A stretch of 53,217 nucleotides of DNA from positions 1 to 53,217 of the forward strand of contig URBN01000015.1 in the NCBI GenBank assembly GCA_900546145.1, in the 5' to 3' direction. Both the position numbers and the translations under genes were made by a program. Source of the DNA: an uncultured Desulfovibrio sp. GTDB lineage: Bacteria > Desulfobacterota > Desulfovibrionia > Desulfovibrionales > Desulfovibrionaceae. Positions within the stretch are counted from its first letter, which is position 1, and the number at the start of each line of letters is the position of its first letter. The notes under the pieces were generated by a model that was not told the origin of the DNA, did not search any database, and was given only the letters and a program-made list of their open reading frames with translations. This document shows positions 1 through 7,492 of this stretch, in pieces.

Positions 1-53
1 GCGTAGCCACTGCCACCTCAAGACAGCGTGTCTACCAATTCCACCACCCCGAC
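1..53 (-). tRNA. tRNA-Leu(GAG), 3' part cut by window edge
   Basis: The first 55 bases are identical to 12804-12858, where a complete tRNA-Leu(GAG) is present. The 5' acceptor strand (GTCGGGG), D arm, anticodon arm with loop TTGAGGT (anticodon GAG) and the start of the long variable arm are all seen on the minus strand. About 31 bases of the 3' end, including the T arm and CCA, lie before the window. A good promoter stands just upstream at 65-93. Confidence 0.9.
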
Positions 54-64
54 GCGCAAGAACC

Positions 65-93
65 CTTATATGCTCAAGGTCAGGGCTTTGCAA
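65..93 (-). promoter_or_regulatory. sigma70-type promoter of the first tRNA-Leu
   Basis: On the minus strand TTGCAA (88-93) and TATAAG (65-70) are separated by exactly 17 bases. The -10 box ends 11 bases before the tRNA 5' end at 53, as expected for a stable RNA promoter. Confidence 0.75.
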
Positions 94-177
94 GAAAAAT
101 TTTCCATTTTGGACAAAAAAATTCAAAACACTGTGAGCGGCATTATCAAAATGCGCAAAACCCGTGTTTCTTTGCGC

Positions 178-223
178 GCCGGCAGAAAATCGGGCTTTCC
201 CTGTTTCCTTATTTTCTGCCGGC
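178..223. repeat. perfect 13-bp inverted repeat
   Basis: GCCGGCAGAAAAT at 178-190 is repeated in inverted form at 211-223 with a 20-base loop. Neither side is followed by a run of T, so it does not look like a standard terminator. It could be a protein-binding dyad or an RNA hairpin. Confidence 0.7.
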
Positions 224-397
224 ATTATCTTCTGAAAGGTACTTCCCGCGCGGGGGAGAGGCTCTTACTCATGCCATTGGCGGGTGAAGCGTTTTTCCCG
301 GGGGAGAAACCGTATTGGCATGAAATCAGCAAAAGTGGGTATTAAAACCCGAAAGATATACCGCGTTTCAGAGACGCAGCAGATGGAGGTTTTCTTC

Positions 398-1231
398 ATG
401 GACATCAAAGGAACCATGGCTTCGCTCAACAAGCTCATGGAGGAAGGTCTCATTGATGAGGCCATGGCACAGTGTAATAAAATTCTGGGCGGGGAAAATG
501 TTCCCGACGGCCTGCAGATTCTTGTCCTCGAGACCCTCGTGCGCGCTCAACACGCGAAGGGGGATCTGGCCGCTGCCGAACAGTCCTGCCGTAAGGAAGT
601 GGAACTTCTTGAGAAGATGTTCGGCAAAGATCATCCCCATGTGGCTATGGCTCTGCACAATCTCTCCATGCTTCTGGGCGAACAGGGGAAGCATGAGGAA
701 GCCATTCCGTACAGCCAGCGCGAACTCGATATTGTTACTGCCAATACGCCTGAGGGCAGCACCGCCATCGCTGATGCCCTGGTTACCCTCGCCGAGCATC
801 ACTATGAGCAGGGACGCTTTGATGTGGCCGAGCTTCAGGTGCAGCGCGCCCTTGATATCTATGAGGCTGCTGAAGGCCATCACTGCCTCGGCGTTTCCAC
901 CTGTCTTAACAATCTGGGCCGCATTTATGAAAACCGCAATCAGAATGAGGAGGGCGTGAAGTTTCTGGAAGAGGCCGCCACTATCCGTAAGGATATCCTT
1001 GGCACGCATCCGGACACTGCCTTTACCCTGCTGAACTACGGTACCGGCCTCGCCGCTCTCGATAAATTCCTGGACGCCTCCCGCGTGCTGGCCAAGGCCG
1101 CGGAAATGTATTCAGCTCTGGGCATGGATGACAACCAGTACGCCAAAGCGGCCCGTGACAACCTTAAGGTCTGCCAGGCCCATCTGCAGCCGAAGGCCTG
1201 TGACTGCTACGATCCCTACATGGGCAAGTAG
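398..1231 (+). CDS. tetratricopeptide-repeat protein
   Basis: A 277-residue protein made almost wholly of TPR units of the 42-residue, kinesin-light-chain type: repeated A-[LM]-x-x-L patterns at roughly residues 80-120, 125-165, 168-205 and 208-250, with the recurring 'HP..A..L.N...' signature. Such domains act as protein-binding scaffolds; no enzyme domain, signal peptide or membrane segment is visible, so it should be cytoplasmic. The start at 398 (MDIKG) is chosen because GGAGGT lies 7-8 bases upstream; the earlier ATG codons lack such a site. The tail (KACDCYDPYMGK) has two cysteines. It is a single-gene unit closed by a strong terminator at 1254-1300. The binding partner is unknown. Confidence 0.85.
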   Translation: MDIKGTMASLNKLMEEGLIDEAMAQCNKILGGENVPDGLQILVLETLVRAQHAKGDLAAAEQSCRKEVELLEKMFGKDHPHVAMALHNLSMLLGEQGKHEEAIPYSQRELDIVTANTPEGSTAIADALVTLAEHHYEQGRFDVAELQVQRALDIYEAAEGHHCLGVSTCLNNLGRIYENRNQNEEGVKFLEEAATIRKDILGTHPDTAFTLLNYGTGLAALDKFLDASRVLAKAAEMYSALGMDDNQYAKAARDNLKVCQAHLQPKACDCYDPYMGK

Positions 1232-1253
1232 GTGGCTTTCTTTCACGATAACA

Positions 1254-1300
1254 AAAGGGCTGTGGTACCCGCGCGTGGGCATCGCAGCCCTTTGTTTTTT
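1254..1300 (+). terminator. rho-independent terminator of the TPR gene
   Basis: AAAGGGCTG (1254-1262) pairs with CAGCCCTTT (1285-1293) and is followed by a T-rich run to 1300. It ends only 9 bases before the next start codon. Confidence 0.85.
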
Positions 1301-1309
1301 GGATAAATC

Positions 1310-2023
1310 ATGAACGGCATACAGAAAACACGTCTCATTCTCGGTTTTTTTGACACGGATCCGGCGGCTGGCGCGCCGGCCGGGGACGTACTGTCCCGAG
1401 TGGAAGCGATGTTCGGATCCGGGGAGAGGGCGTACGTGGAGCGCTACCGGGATCCGGCTGTCCGCCTCATGCATGCTGAAGGGCGCCTGCTTCTCTCCGC
1501 CATGTTGCGCCTGGCCTCGTTTCCGCTCCCTGTGAGGCTGATACGCGGTAAATACGGCAGACTCCTCTGCCAGGATGAAAACGTGACGTTTTCCCTGACC
1601 TATGCGGCCCGTCCGTTCTGCCTTCTCTGTGCGGGAGGGGGCTGTCCTCCCGTTGGCGCAGACGCTGAAACACCGGACACGGATTTGTCCGCGGCGCCGT
1701 CCCTGCGTGCCTTTTCCACGACGGAGAGCCTGCGCATCCGTGAAGTCCTGCAGGCCTCGGGCAGGCAGGCTGCGGCACGGGAACTCTGGCAGCGCTGGAC
1801 GATCAAGGAAGCCGTACTCAAGGCGCTGGGAACAGGGGTATCCGTCAGTCCTGAGCTCGTGGATACGGGAACAGCCGCTGAACGGGGCGTCACGCAGATT
1901 CTGGGGCATCGTTTCGCCTGGCGCTCTCTTGAACCCGAAGGGCGTTTTCTGACCATGGCCGTGCCTGTGGAAGCGGAAGCCCTCCTGGCCGGGGTGGAAA
2001 TCCGCGTTCTCCCTCGGCTTTGA
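1310..2023 (+). CDS. 4'-phosphopantetheinyl transferase superfamily protein
   Basis: A 237-residue Sfp/AcpT-type enzyme. The family moves the phosphopantetheine arm of CoA onto a serine of an acyl- or peptidyl-carrier protein. Visible signatures are the Mg-binding G-x-D-x-E motif (GADAE, about residue 116) and the WTIKEAVLK motif (about 162-170), plus the upstream substrate-side segments GKYGRLL and FSLTY. Length fits the two-lobed Sfp fold. The ribosome binding site is weak (GGA at 1301-1303), perhaps because the terminator of the previous gene runs into it. The gene stands alone, converging on the DUF169 gene through a shared terminator. Which carrier protein it serves cannot be told from the window; no PKS or NRPS genes are nearby. 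Confidence 0.88.
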   Translation: MNGIQKTRLILGFFDTDPAAGAPAGDVLSRVEAMFGSGERAYVERYRDPAVRLMHAEGRLLLSAMLRLASFPLPVRLIRGKYGRLLCQDENVTFSLTYAARPFCLLCAGGGCPPVGADAETPDTDLSAAPSLRAFSTTESLRIREVLQASGRQAAARELWQRWTIKEAVLKALGTGVSVSPELVDTGTAAERGVTQILGHRFAWRSLEPEGRFLTMAVPVEAEALLAGVEIRVLPRL

Positions 2024-2026
2024 TAT

Positions 2027-2063
2027 AAAAAACGGATCGGAAGAGGCTTCCGATCCGTTTTTT
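2027..2063. terminator. bidirectional terminator between convergent genes
   Basis: AAAAAACGGATCGGAAG (2027-2043) pairs fully with its complement at 2047-2063 across a 3-base loop. Both strands end in a run of six T, so it can serve the transferase gene (+) and the DUF169 gene (-). Confidence 0.92.
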
Positions 2064-2084
2064 ATAGGTTCGGGAACTGTCAGC

Positions 2085-2861
2085 TTAGTCGGCCCTGAAG
2101 ACGATCTTGGGGCAGTTTTTGCAGACATCGCGTCCGGGGAAGAAATCGCCGGGATGCGTTATGGAGCTGTTGCCCGTTTTTTCGATGCGCGTGAGGAGAC
2201 GTTCGACAACAGCCCTGATTTGTGTGCCCGGAATAAAAACGTGTGTTTCCCCGCGCTCGGTCTTGCCGGCGTTGTAAGCGCCGGAGCATGCGGGTGTCAT
2301 ATTGAAGGTCTGCTCGTTGTAGCAGTAGACGGTGCCGCCGCAGGCCGCCGAGCTCATGGTGATATTGGGACGCAGAGGGTGTGTGTCCGTGGCAGCCATG
2401 TAGTCGCAGGCGAGGTGATAGGCCTGCAGATTGTCGCAGTAAAAATGCACCACGTCCGGCTGTTCCTGAGCGGCACCCAGAGGGCCTACGGCCACGCCGG
2501 TGATGGAATGCAGGGGGAGCCTGGGTTTGGTGGACATGAAACGCTTTGTCTGCTCTTCGTCGCGGCAGTATTTCAGCTGATTCTGCACGTCATCGTCATT
2601 GGGAAGGCGCAGGCCGAAGCTTATCTGGGAGTCGAGGCATCCCAGCCGGTCAAGGCGGCCTACAACAGTCTGACCTGCCATCCGCGCGGCGATTTCCCAC
2701 TGGCAGAAGGTGAGCTTCGTGGCGGGAACGACGTGAGGATTGTCTCTGGAGAATTCCTTCAGGGCTTCTTCGGTCGGCAGCAGTCTGACCGCGATGGGGT
2801 GATGGTACAGCCTGAGCTCGCGCATGAGCACGGTTTCCATGTCCTTGAAACTGATATCCAT
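2085..2861 (-). CDS. DUF169 family protein
   Basis: A 258-residue cytoplasmic protein that matches the DUF169 family found in methanogens, sulfate reducers and other anaerobes; its biochemical role is not established. Seen features: an early HPIAVRLLP segment, a SRDNPHVVPATKLTFCQW segment with one cysteine, several further conserved cysteines, a central glycine/proline-rich stretch ending in HSITGVAVGPLG, and a C-terminal C-x-x-C-P (DVCKNCP). The cysteines suggest metal or cluster binding, which is inference. The start at 2861 is set by AGGAGG seven bases upstream. The gene has its own promoter at 2993-3021 with a leader of about 125 bases. Confidence 0.85.
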   Translation of the reverse strand: MDISFKDMETVLMRELRLYHHPIAVRLLPTEEALKEFSRDNPHVVPATKLTFCQWEIAARMAGQTVVGRLDRLGCLDSQISFGLRLPNDDDVQNQLKYCRDEEQTKRFMSTKPRLPLHSITGVAVGPLGAAQEQPDVVHFYCDNLQAYHLACDYMAATDTHPLRPNITMSSAACGGTVYCYNEQTFNMTPACSGAYNAGKTERGETHVFIPGTQIRAVVERLLTRIEKTGNSSITHPGDFFPGRDVCKNCPKIVFRAD

Positions 2862-2992
2862 ATGTGATCCTCCTGAAAAAATGCGGCCGGGCTCAGGAAT
2901 AAGCTTGGAACGGATGAAGCTGGCCTGGCGGCCGGACGGCAGGCCGGGGCATACGCACCTCTTCACGCGGGCCGGCCCCGTGCCATGTCCGA

Positions 2993-3021
2993 AATATACA
3001 GCCAGCGGGGATAAACGGCAA
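2993..3021 (-). promoter_or_regulatory. promoter of the DUF169 gene
   Basis: TTGCCG (3016-3021) and TATATT (2993-2998) on the minus strand are 17 bases apart. The start codon lies about 130 bases downstream. Confidence 0.65.
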
Positions 3022-3078
3022 AGCCCCGCAGCACGTGCGGCATAGAGGAAGTCTCAGGGAGCAGCTGAGAAAAACCGG

Positions 3079-3123
3079 AAAAATGAAGCCCCCGGCATGC
3101 GGAGGAGCGGATGCCGGGGGCTT
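3079..3123 (-). terminator. terminator of the PepSY gene
   Basis: AAGCCCCCGGCAT (3086-3098) pairs with ATGCCGGGGGCTT (3111-3123). On the minus strand the stem is followed by CATTTTTCC. Confidence 0.8.
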
Positions 3124-3189
3124 ATCTGTTCAGGGGATGACGGACGATGTCAGAGGGAGTCAGGAGCACTGGTCCGGGAGTCTTTTTCC

Positions 3190-3552
3190 TCAGTCCGGGG
3201 AACGCCGTGGGGATTGTCCGGGGGCTGTGCCGAAGGCCTGGTTTTTAGTCTTCTGAGTCCTTTTTGACGCTGAGAACGGTTCCGTCGTTGGCGTCAACAT
3301 CACATCGTAGACCTCAGTATCCTTCACGACCTCAACCTTGTACTGGCCTTTCTTGTGCTTGTATGCCGCTTTGGCCGCGGTGCCGCCCACTTTCTGTTCT
3401 GCGGCGCTTATGGCCTGGGGAAGAGTGGTCTTCGCGCTGGTCACATTCAGAGCATCGTTGCCAGCCTGTGCGGGACAGGGAGTCAGGGGAGAAACAGCCA
3501 GGGCGGAAAGCAGAACGATAGCGGCAGCGGAAAGACGAAGATGATTTTTCAT
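3190..3552 (-). CDS. PepSY-domain periplasmic protein, C-terminus shifted by a one-base deletion
   Basis: The start at 3552 (MKNHLRLS) follows AAAGGAGA by 7 bases. An N-terminal signal peptide ends near AQAG (residues 1-30), followed by a single PepSY domain (about 45-100), which in this family acts in the cell envelope, often as a peptidase inhibitor or redox-associated module. The conserved end of the domain (YDV.VDA..G.VLSV) is broken: in the read frame the protein runs on as YDVMLTPTTEPFSASK to a stop at 3190. One base added near 3297 restores VDANDGTVLSVKKDSED and a stop at 3245, giving a normal protein of about 102 residues. It is therefore either a frameshift mutant or a sequence error. 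Confidence 0.8.
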   Translation of the reverse strand: MKNHLRLSAAAIVLLSALAVSPLTPCPAQAGNDALNVTSAKTTLPQAISAAEQKVGGTAAKAAYKHKKGQYKVEVVKDTEVYDVMLTPTTEPFSASKRTQKTKNQAFGTAPGQSPRRSPD

Positions 3553-3960
3553 AATATTGTCTCCTTTGTTGGAATTCCAGAGGTGCAGGCAGTGCATCCG
3601 TCTGTGAGAGAAAAGTACCTTTGTGGACTTAGGGCATCCTTAGCGGCGAAAAAAAATGAAAAAAGCAGCAGAATTTTTGAAGGCCTTCTTTGTCCCTCTG
3701 TTGGGATCCCGTGGCTGTTTCCAGACGGCAGGTCTCAGAAGGCCGGTGTCTTTTCTTTCCGTGGCTCTCTGTCATGCATGATTCCGTTCACAGAGCACAT
3801 ACCTGCGGCGGAACGCCAGCCTGGTTCCGGGGAAATGATACGGCCAGGTTTCGTGCGCCTTCATCCTTCAGAGCCCGGGAGTGTGGTTCTCGGATTCAGG
3901 CAGACGCTGAACCGGCGCAGGGAGTTCCGGAATGATGCGCGCGGCTCTCATACAGAGAGC
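3553..3960. other. 408-base intergenic stretch, no gene seen
   Basis: It lies between the PepSY start and the end of the histidine kinase gene, and should carry the PepSY promoter, though no clear -35/-10 pair stands out. Open frames through it lack family features and ribosome binding sites. Nothing further can be supported. Confidence 0.5.
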
Positions 3961-5346
3961 TTATGGGTGCGGCACACCTTCCCCCGCCACAGGGGGATCG
4001 GCTGATGGGGCAGAACTTTTCTGCTGAGGCGGAAACAGGACAGTGACACGAAGTCCTTCTCCGCTTCCGGCATGATGGTTTTCCAGGGTAACCGTTCCCC
4101 CGGCATTTTCGACAAGTGTTTTCACGATGGAAAGACCAAGGCCCGAACCGGAGACTCCGCTTCCCAGAACTCTGTAAAAAGGATCAAAGACTCTGGCCAT
4201 TTCCGCGGGAGGAATGCCGGGACCTGTGTCGGCGACAGCCAGGAAGGGAGCGCCATCCGTGTACCCTGCATACAGATCGATACGTCCTCCTTCCGGTGTG
4301 TAACGGATGGCGTTGTCGACCAGGTTCTTCAGAATGGACACGGCCGCCATGGGGGAAAGCATGACTGTGGCGTCCTCTTCGCTGGCAATGCCGAGATCAA
4401 TGTTTTTGGCTTCGGCCAGAGGAAGCATGTCAGCGAGCACCTGCCGGAACAGGGTCATAAGGGAGATCTGTTTGCGTGTTTCCTGCCTGTGCCCCTGCGC
4501 TCTGGCCAGTGCCAGAAGCTGATTCAGCAGGGAGCATGTTCTGTCCAGACCGGAGCGGAGCACATTCAGGCGTTTTCTGGCAGGGACCGGCATCTCCACC
4601 GCATCAAGGCGTTCCGCCTGCAGCGAGAGCGCCGCCATAGGAGAACGCAATTCGTGTGCGGCATCGGCGATGAAGCGCCGCTGCATTTCTATGGAAAGAG
4701 CCACCCGGGCGAACATGCGGTTCAGGGACTCGATAAATGGAATGAGCTCAGAGGGGACGCCGCGCTGGCTGATCGGGCTCAGATCCTGTTCGCCGCGTTT
4801 GTCGATGCCCGATGCTATTTCCCGCAGGGGACGGAAAAGGTGGCGGACCAGCAGACACGTGCCCAGAGCAGCGATGCCGGCAAGGCAGAGAAAGGGGATG
4901 AAAATGGCCATCATCCCCTCTCTGGCGATTTTGTTCTGGAAGAAGGGACGCTGTGCCACGACGAAACGTTCACCCGATGGCATGCTGCTCACAAAGAGAC
5001 GCCATTTTTTCCCGCCGATGTCGACGCTCTGGAAGCCGTTCTTCAGTTTTTCCGGAAGTTCCAGTCTGCGGGAAGCGTTCTCCCCGCCGGAAAGAGGCTG
5101 CACGATCAGCGCTCTGCGCATATCCGGCGCGGGTGCATCAGGTATGGATCCGGACAGGGAAATCTGATGCCGCACGACGAGCATGGCGACCTGACGGAGC
5201 TCCCTGTCCATGAGCTCTTCCGCCTCATCGTGAATGCGGAAGAAGGAAATGGCTCCGGCCACGAAGGAAAAAAGGACAAGTCCGGCTGTCAGCTGAACGG
5301 AAAGCCTGAACTGCAGGGAATTTCTTAGTCTTTTGGCACCATCCAT
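3961..5346 (-). CDS. sensor histidine kinase, QseC/PmrB type
   Basis: A 461-residue membrane kinase, partner of the OmpR regulator encoded just upstream; the two genes overlap by 22 bases. Order of parts: first membrane helix (about 17-37), periplasmic sensor loop of about 120 residues, second helix (about 145-167), HAMP-like linker, dimerisation domain with H-box (ADAAHELRSPMAAL, phospho-acceptor His), and an ATPase domain with N-box (NLVDNAIRYTPEGG), DTGPGIP and GSGLGLSIV. All catalytic motifs are intact. The sensor loop resembles QseC/TctE-like kinases, but the signal cannot be read from it. Co-transcription with a PAP2 enzyme and a phospholipid-type methyltransferase suggests an envelope signal. 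The proline-rich tail (GEGVPHP) is unusual but short. Confidence 0.93.
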   Translation of the reverse strand: MDGAKRLRNSLQFRLSVQLTAGLVLFSFVAGAISFFRIHDEAEELMDRELRQVAMLVVRHQISLSGSIPDAPAPDMRRALIVQPLSGGENASRRLELPEKLKNGFQSVDIGGKKWRLFVSSMPSGERFVVAQRPFFQNKIAREGMMAIFIPFLCLAGIAALGTCLLVRHLFRPLREIASGIDKRGEQDLSPISQRGVPSELIPFIESLNRMFARVALSIEMQRRFIADAAHELRSPMAALSLQAERLDAVEMPVPARKRLNVLRSGLDRTCSLLNQLLALARAQGHRQETRKQISLMTLFRQVLADMLPLAEAKNIDLGIASEEDATVMLSPMAAVSILKNLVDNAIRYTPEGGRIDLYAGYTDGAPFLAVADTGPGIPPAEMARVFDPFYRVLGSGVSGSGLGLSIVKTLVENAGGTVTLENHHAGSGEGLRVTVLFPPQQKSSAPSADPPVAGEGVPHP

Positions 5347-5984
5347 CCCGCACCTCTCACATTTTTGATGACGTCCTTTCCAAGTTTCTTGCGCAGGGCA
5401 TGGATGAGAAATTCCACTGCGTTGCTTCTGACCTCTTCATTCCATCCGTACAGGCTGTCTTCGAGTTCAGCACGCGAGAGAATTCTTCCGGGTGAAAGGA
5501 GAAAAGCCTGAAGGAGGGCAAACTCCTTCGCTGAAAGAAGGCATTCCGTGCCGGCGGACGTAACCTTGTGCGTGGCGGGATCGAGCGTGATGCCGCCGCC
5601 AGTGAGAAGGGGAGAGGAAAGTCCGCTCTGCCTCCTGCTGGCGGCCCGTATTCTGGCCAGAAGCTCGCCCATGGAAAAAGGCTTCAGGATATAGTCATCG
5701 GCTCCGGAATCCAGTCCCCGTATGCGGTCTTCCACGGCATCACGGGCTGTGATGAGGAGGACAGGCACGTTGTTTTTCAGGGATCTGATTTTTTTCAGCA
5801 CGTCCATGCCATCGACTTTGGGAAGGCCCAGATCGAGCAGAACCATATCATAGGGGCAGACGGCAATGCTGGAAAGCGCCGCTTCTCCATCCCTGACCCA
5901 GTCTACGGCGTAAGAGGCTTCCTTCAGGTTTTCAAAGACGGCTTCGCCAATCATGCTGTCATCTTCCACAAAAAGGATTCTCAT
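5325..5984 (-). CDS. OmpR/PhoB-family response regulator
   Basis: A 219-residue two-domain regulator. The receiver domain (1-115) shows the acidic pair E7-D8-D9, phospho-acceptor D51 in MVLLDLGLP, T79 and K101 in ILKPF. The C-terminal winged helix (about 125-217) has the usual TxxE/LL..LL pattern and ends ..GAGWMVPKD. Length is standard for QseB/TctD-like proteins. It lies 18 bases downstream of the methyltransferase gene and overlaps the kinase gene, so the two-component pair is the distal half of a four-gene operon. Targets are unknown; regulating its own operon is likely but not shown. Confidence 0.93.
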   Translation of the reverse strand: MRILFVEDDSMIGEAVFENLKEASYAVDWVRDGEAALSSIAVCPYDMVLLDLGLPKVDGMDVLKKIRSLKNNVPVLLITARDAVEDRIRGLDSGADDYILKPFSMGELLARIRAASRRQSGLSSPLLTGGGITLDPATHKVTSAGTECLLSAKEFALLQAFLLSPGRILSRAELEDSLYGWNEEVRSNAVEFLIHALRKKLGKDVIKNVRGAGWMVPKD

Positions 5985-6002
5985 ATCTGCCCCCTGTTCT
6001 TT

Positions 6003-6626
6003 TCAGTGAAGCGGTTCTCCCGCCTCTGTGTTCCCGGAAGCAGTATATCTGAAACGTTCAACTTTTGCCGGCGGCACGTTGAACGGGATGATATGGCGCG
6101 TCTCCCTCTGAAAGCCCGCGCTCTCAAAGGGGGACCGGAAGAAGAGGGCATAGGTGAACTGAATGACGCGGCCGTGGCTGCCAACAGCCTGCCGTATCTG
6201 TGCGCATATCCGTTTACGCTGTACTTCGGAGAAATTCATGAGGGGCAGCGAGGAAACCACAGCCCGTATGGGCACGTTCTGTGGAATATAGGAACACAGA
6301 CGGGCTGCGTCTCCCTGGATGATTCTGACGCCACGGTATCTGTCACGGAGAATCCGGCAGAAGTCTGCCGATTGTTCGAGTACCAGGAGATCAGAGGAGG
6401 GGACGCGTGAGAGTATAGCTTCGGTTACCGCTCCTGTTCCGGCGCCAAGCTCGGCCACGAGGCCTTCGCCATCAGGAATGCAGTCCGCCATGGCCTGGGC
6501 CAGACGCGGACTGCTCGGACAGACAGCACCTACTTCACGGGGATGCAGCAGCATTTCCTTCGCGAAGTGCAGCAGAGGACCAGATTCGGTCAGCGCCTGG
6601 AGCGGCATCATACAGGTCAGTTTCAT
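6003..6626 (-). CDS. phospholipid N-methyltransferase-like SAM enzyme
   Basis: A 207-residue class I SAM-dependent methyltransferase. The SAM-binding loop VAELGAGTGAVTEAI (about 59-73), acidic residue near LVLEQS and the motif SSLPLMNFS (about 131-139) match the PmtA / rRNA-adenine-methyltransferase-like family, whose Proteobacterial members methylate phosphatidylethanolamine. The N-terminal FAKEMLLHPREVGAVCPSS is typical of that family. The start at 6626 overlaps the PAP2 stop (ATGA), so the two are translationally coupled. A lipid substrate is supported by the PAP2 neighbour but remains inference. Confidence 0.82.
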   Translation of the reverse strand: MKLTCMMPLQALTESGPLLHFAKEMLLHPREVGAVCPSSPRLAQAMADCIPDGEGLVAELGAGTGAVTEAILSRVPSSDLLVLEQSADFCRILRDRYRGVRIIQGDAARLCSYIPQNVPIRAVVSSLPLMNFSEVQRKRICAQIRQAVGSHGRVIQFTYALFFRSPFESAGFQRETRHIIPFNVPPAKVERFRYTASGNTEAGEPLH

Positions 6627-7318
6627 GATATCAGTTCCTTTCCCGCGTGTTTTTCCGGTGCGGGTACTTTTTTCCATTTTTTCGGGTCGGCACAGAGAAG
6701 GCCGTAATAAAGACACATGACGCCCAGGCTGCCGAAGAACAGACCTCCGAGCAGATCCACAGGGTGATGCACGCCCAGCCACACCCGGGAGAAACCCATG
6801 AGGCCAATGAGCAGGGAAAGACAGATCCGCAGTATTCCGGAGCGGAACCAGAATGCCAGGGGAAGGGCCGCAGCGATGACGTGAGACGTGTGACCGGATG
6901 GAAACGACGTATACTCCGGAGAACTCCATGGATGAGGTGGCCACGGCACGCCGGGACGCGGCATGCCAAGGCCGTATTTGACGAGCTGCAGTGTCACGCC
7001 AAGGTACAAAATGGCCATCGCCGCGTAGCCCAGGGAGAAGAGCTTTTCCTCTCGATCTCTGTTGAGGTATGAATGGATCAGGATAACGGCGTAGACGCTG
7101 TCCAGGGCGGCATTGCCCCAGTCCGAGATGCCCTTCATAACTGCCGTGATGACAGGAGATGACTCCCGAAATACCGTAAAGGCGTCAGCAGCGTGTGCCC
7201 CCCAGAAGCCGTAGCGCAGAAACAGGATAGAGATGACGGCGGCAAGGGGAACAAGCAGCAGGGCGTGTACCCGCCACGGGTAACTTCTGAAAAAATCATT
7301 GGTGGATGCGGGCTGCAT
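6623..7318 (-). CDS. PAP2-family membrane phosphatase
   Basis: A 231-residue multi-spanning membrane enzyme with all three PAP2 signatures: K-x6-RP (KYGLGMPRP), PSGH (FPSGHTSH) and SR-x5-H-x3-D (SRVWLGVHHPVD). These catalyse removal of phosphate from lipid phosphates such as phosphatidic acid, undecaprenyl diphosphate or phosphatidylglycerol phosphate, on the outer face of the membrane. Start at 7318 is preferred because GGAG sits 7-8 bases upstream; an ATG at 7330 has no such site. It is the first gene of the operon with the methyltransferase and the two-component pair. The exact substrate is unknown. Confidence 0.9.
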   Translation of the reverse strand: MQPASTNDFFRSYPWRVHALLLVPLAAVISILFLRYGFWGAHAADAFTVFRESSPVITAVMKGISDWGNAALDSVYAVILIHSYLNRDREEKLFSLGYAAMAILYLGVTLQLVKYGLGMPRPGVPWPPHPWSSPEYTSFPSGHTSHVIAAALPLAFWFRSGILRICLSLLIGLMGFSRVWLGVHHPVDLLGGLFFGSLGVMCLYYGLLCADPKKWKKVPAPEKHAGKELIS

Positions 7319-7431
7319 GAAAATCTCCATAACGCAGAGGCGTTTTCATGCCTTATGGAGTAATTGGTGAAACTTAGAGGACACTGAGCAGGAGAAAACA
7401 GGCAGAAGTTTTTTTGTCCGCATCTCAGGCA

Positions 7432-7460
7432 TTGAAATTCCTGCCTGGAAAATTTAGAAA
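7432..7460 (+). promoter_or_regulatory. promoter of the molybdopterin oxidoreductase gene
   Basis: TTGAAA (7432-7437) and TAGAAA (7455-7460) are 17 bases apart and 33 bases upstream of the ATG at 7493. No clear ribosome binding site lies in between. Confidence 0.55.
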
Positions 7461-7492
7461 ATACGGGATGTTCTGCTTGATATTGAAATGTT

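Larger units (their letters stand above)
54..397. other. intergenic stretch, tRNA-Leu to TPR gene
   Basis: This gap holds the tRNA promoter (65-93), a perfect 13-bp inverted repeat (178-223) and an AT-rich part just before the TPR gene. A weak + strand promoter candidate is TTGGCA at 315-320 with TATTAA 19 bases downstream. No convincing gene is seen. Confidence 0.6.
2862..3189. other. intergenic stretch between DUF169 and PepSY genes
   Basis: It holds the DUF169 leader and promoter and the terminator of the PepSY gene (3079-3123). No gene is supported here. Confidence 0.6.
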
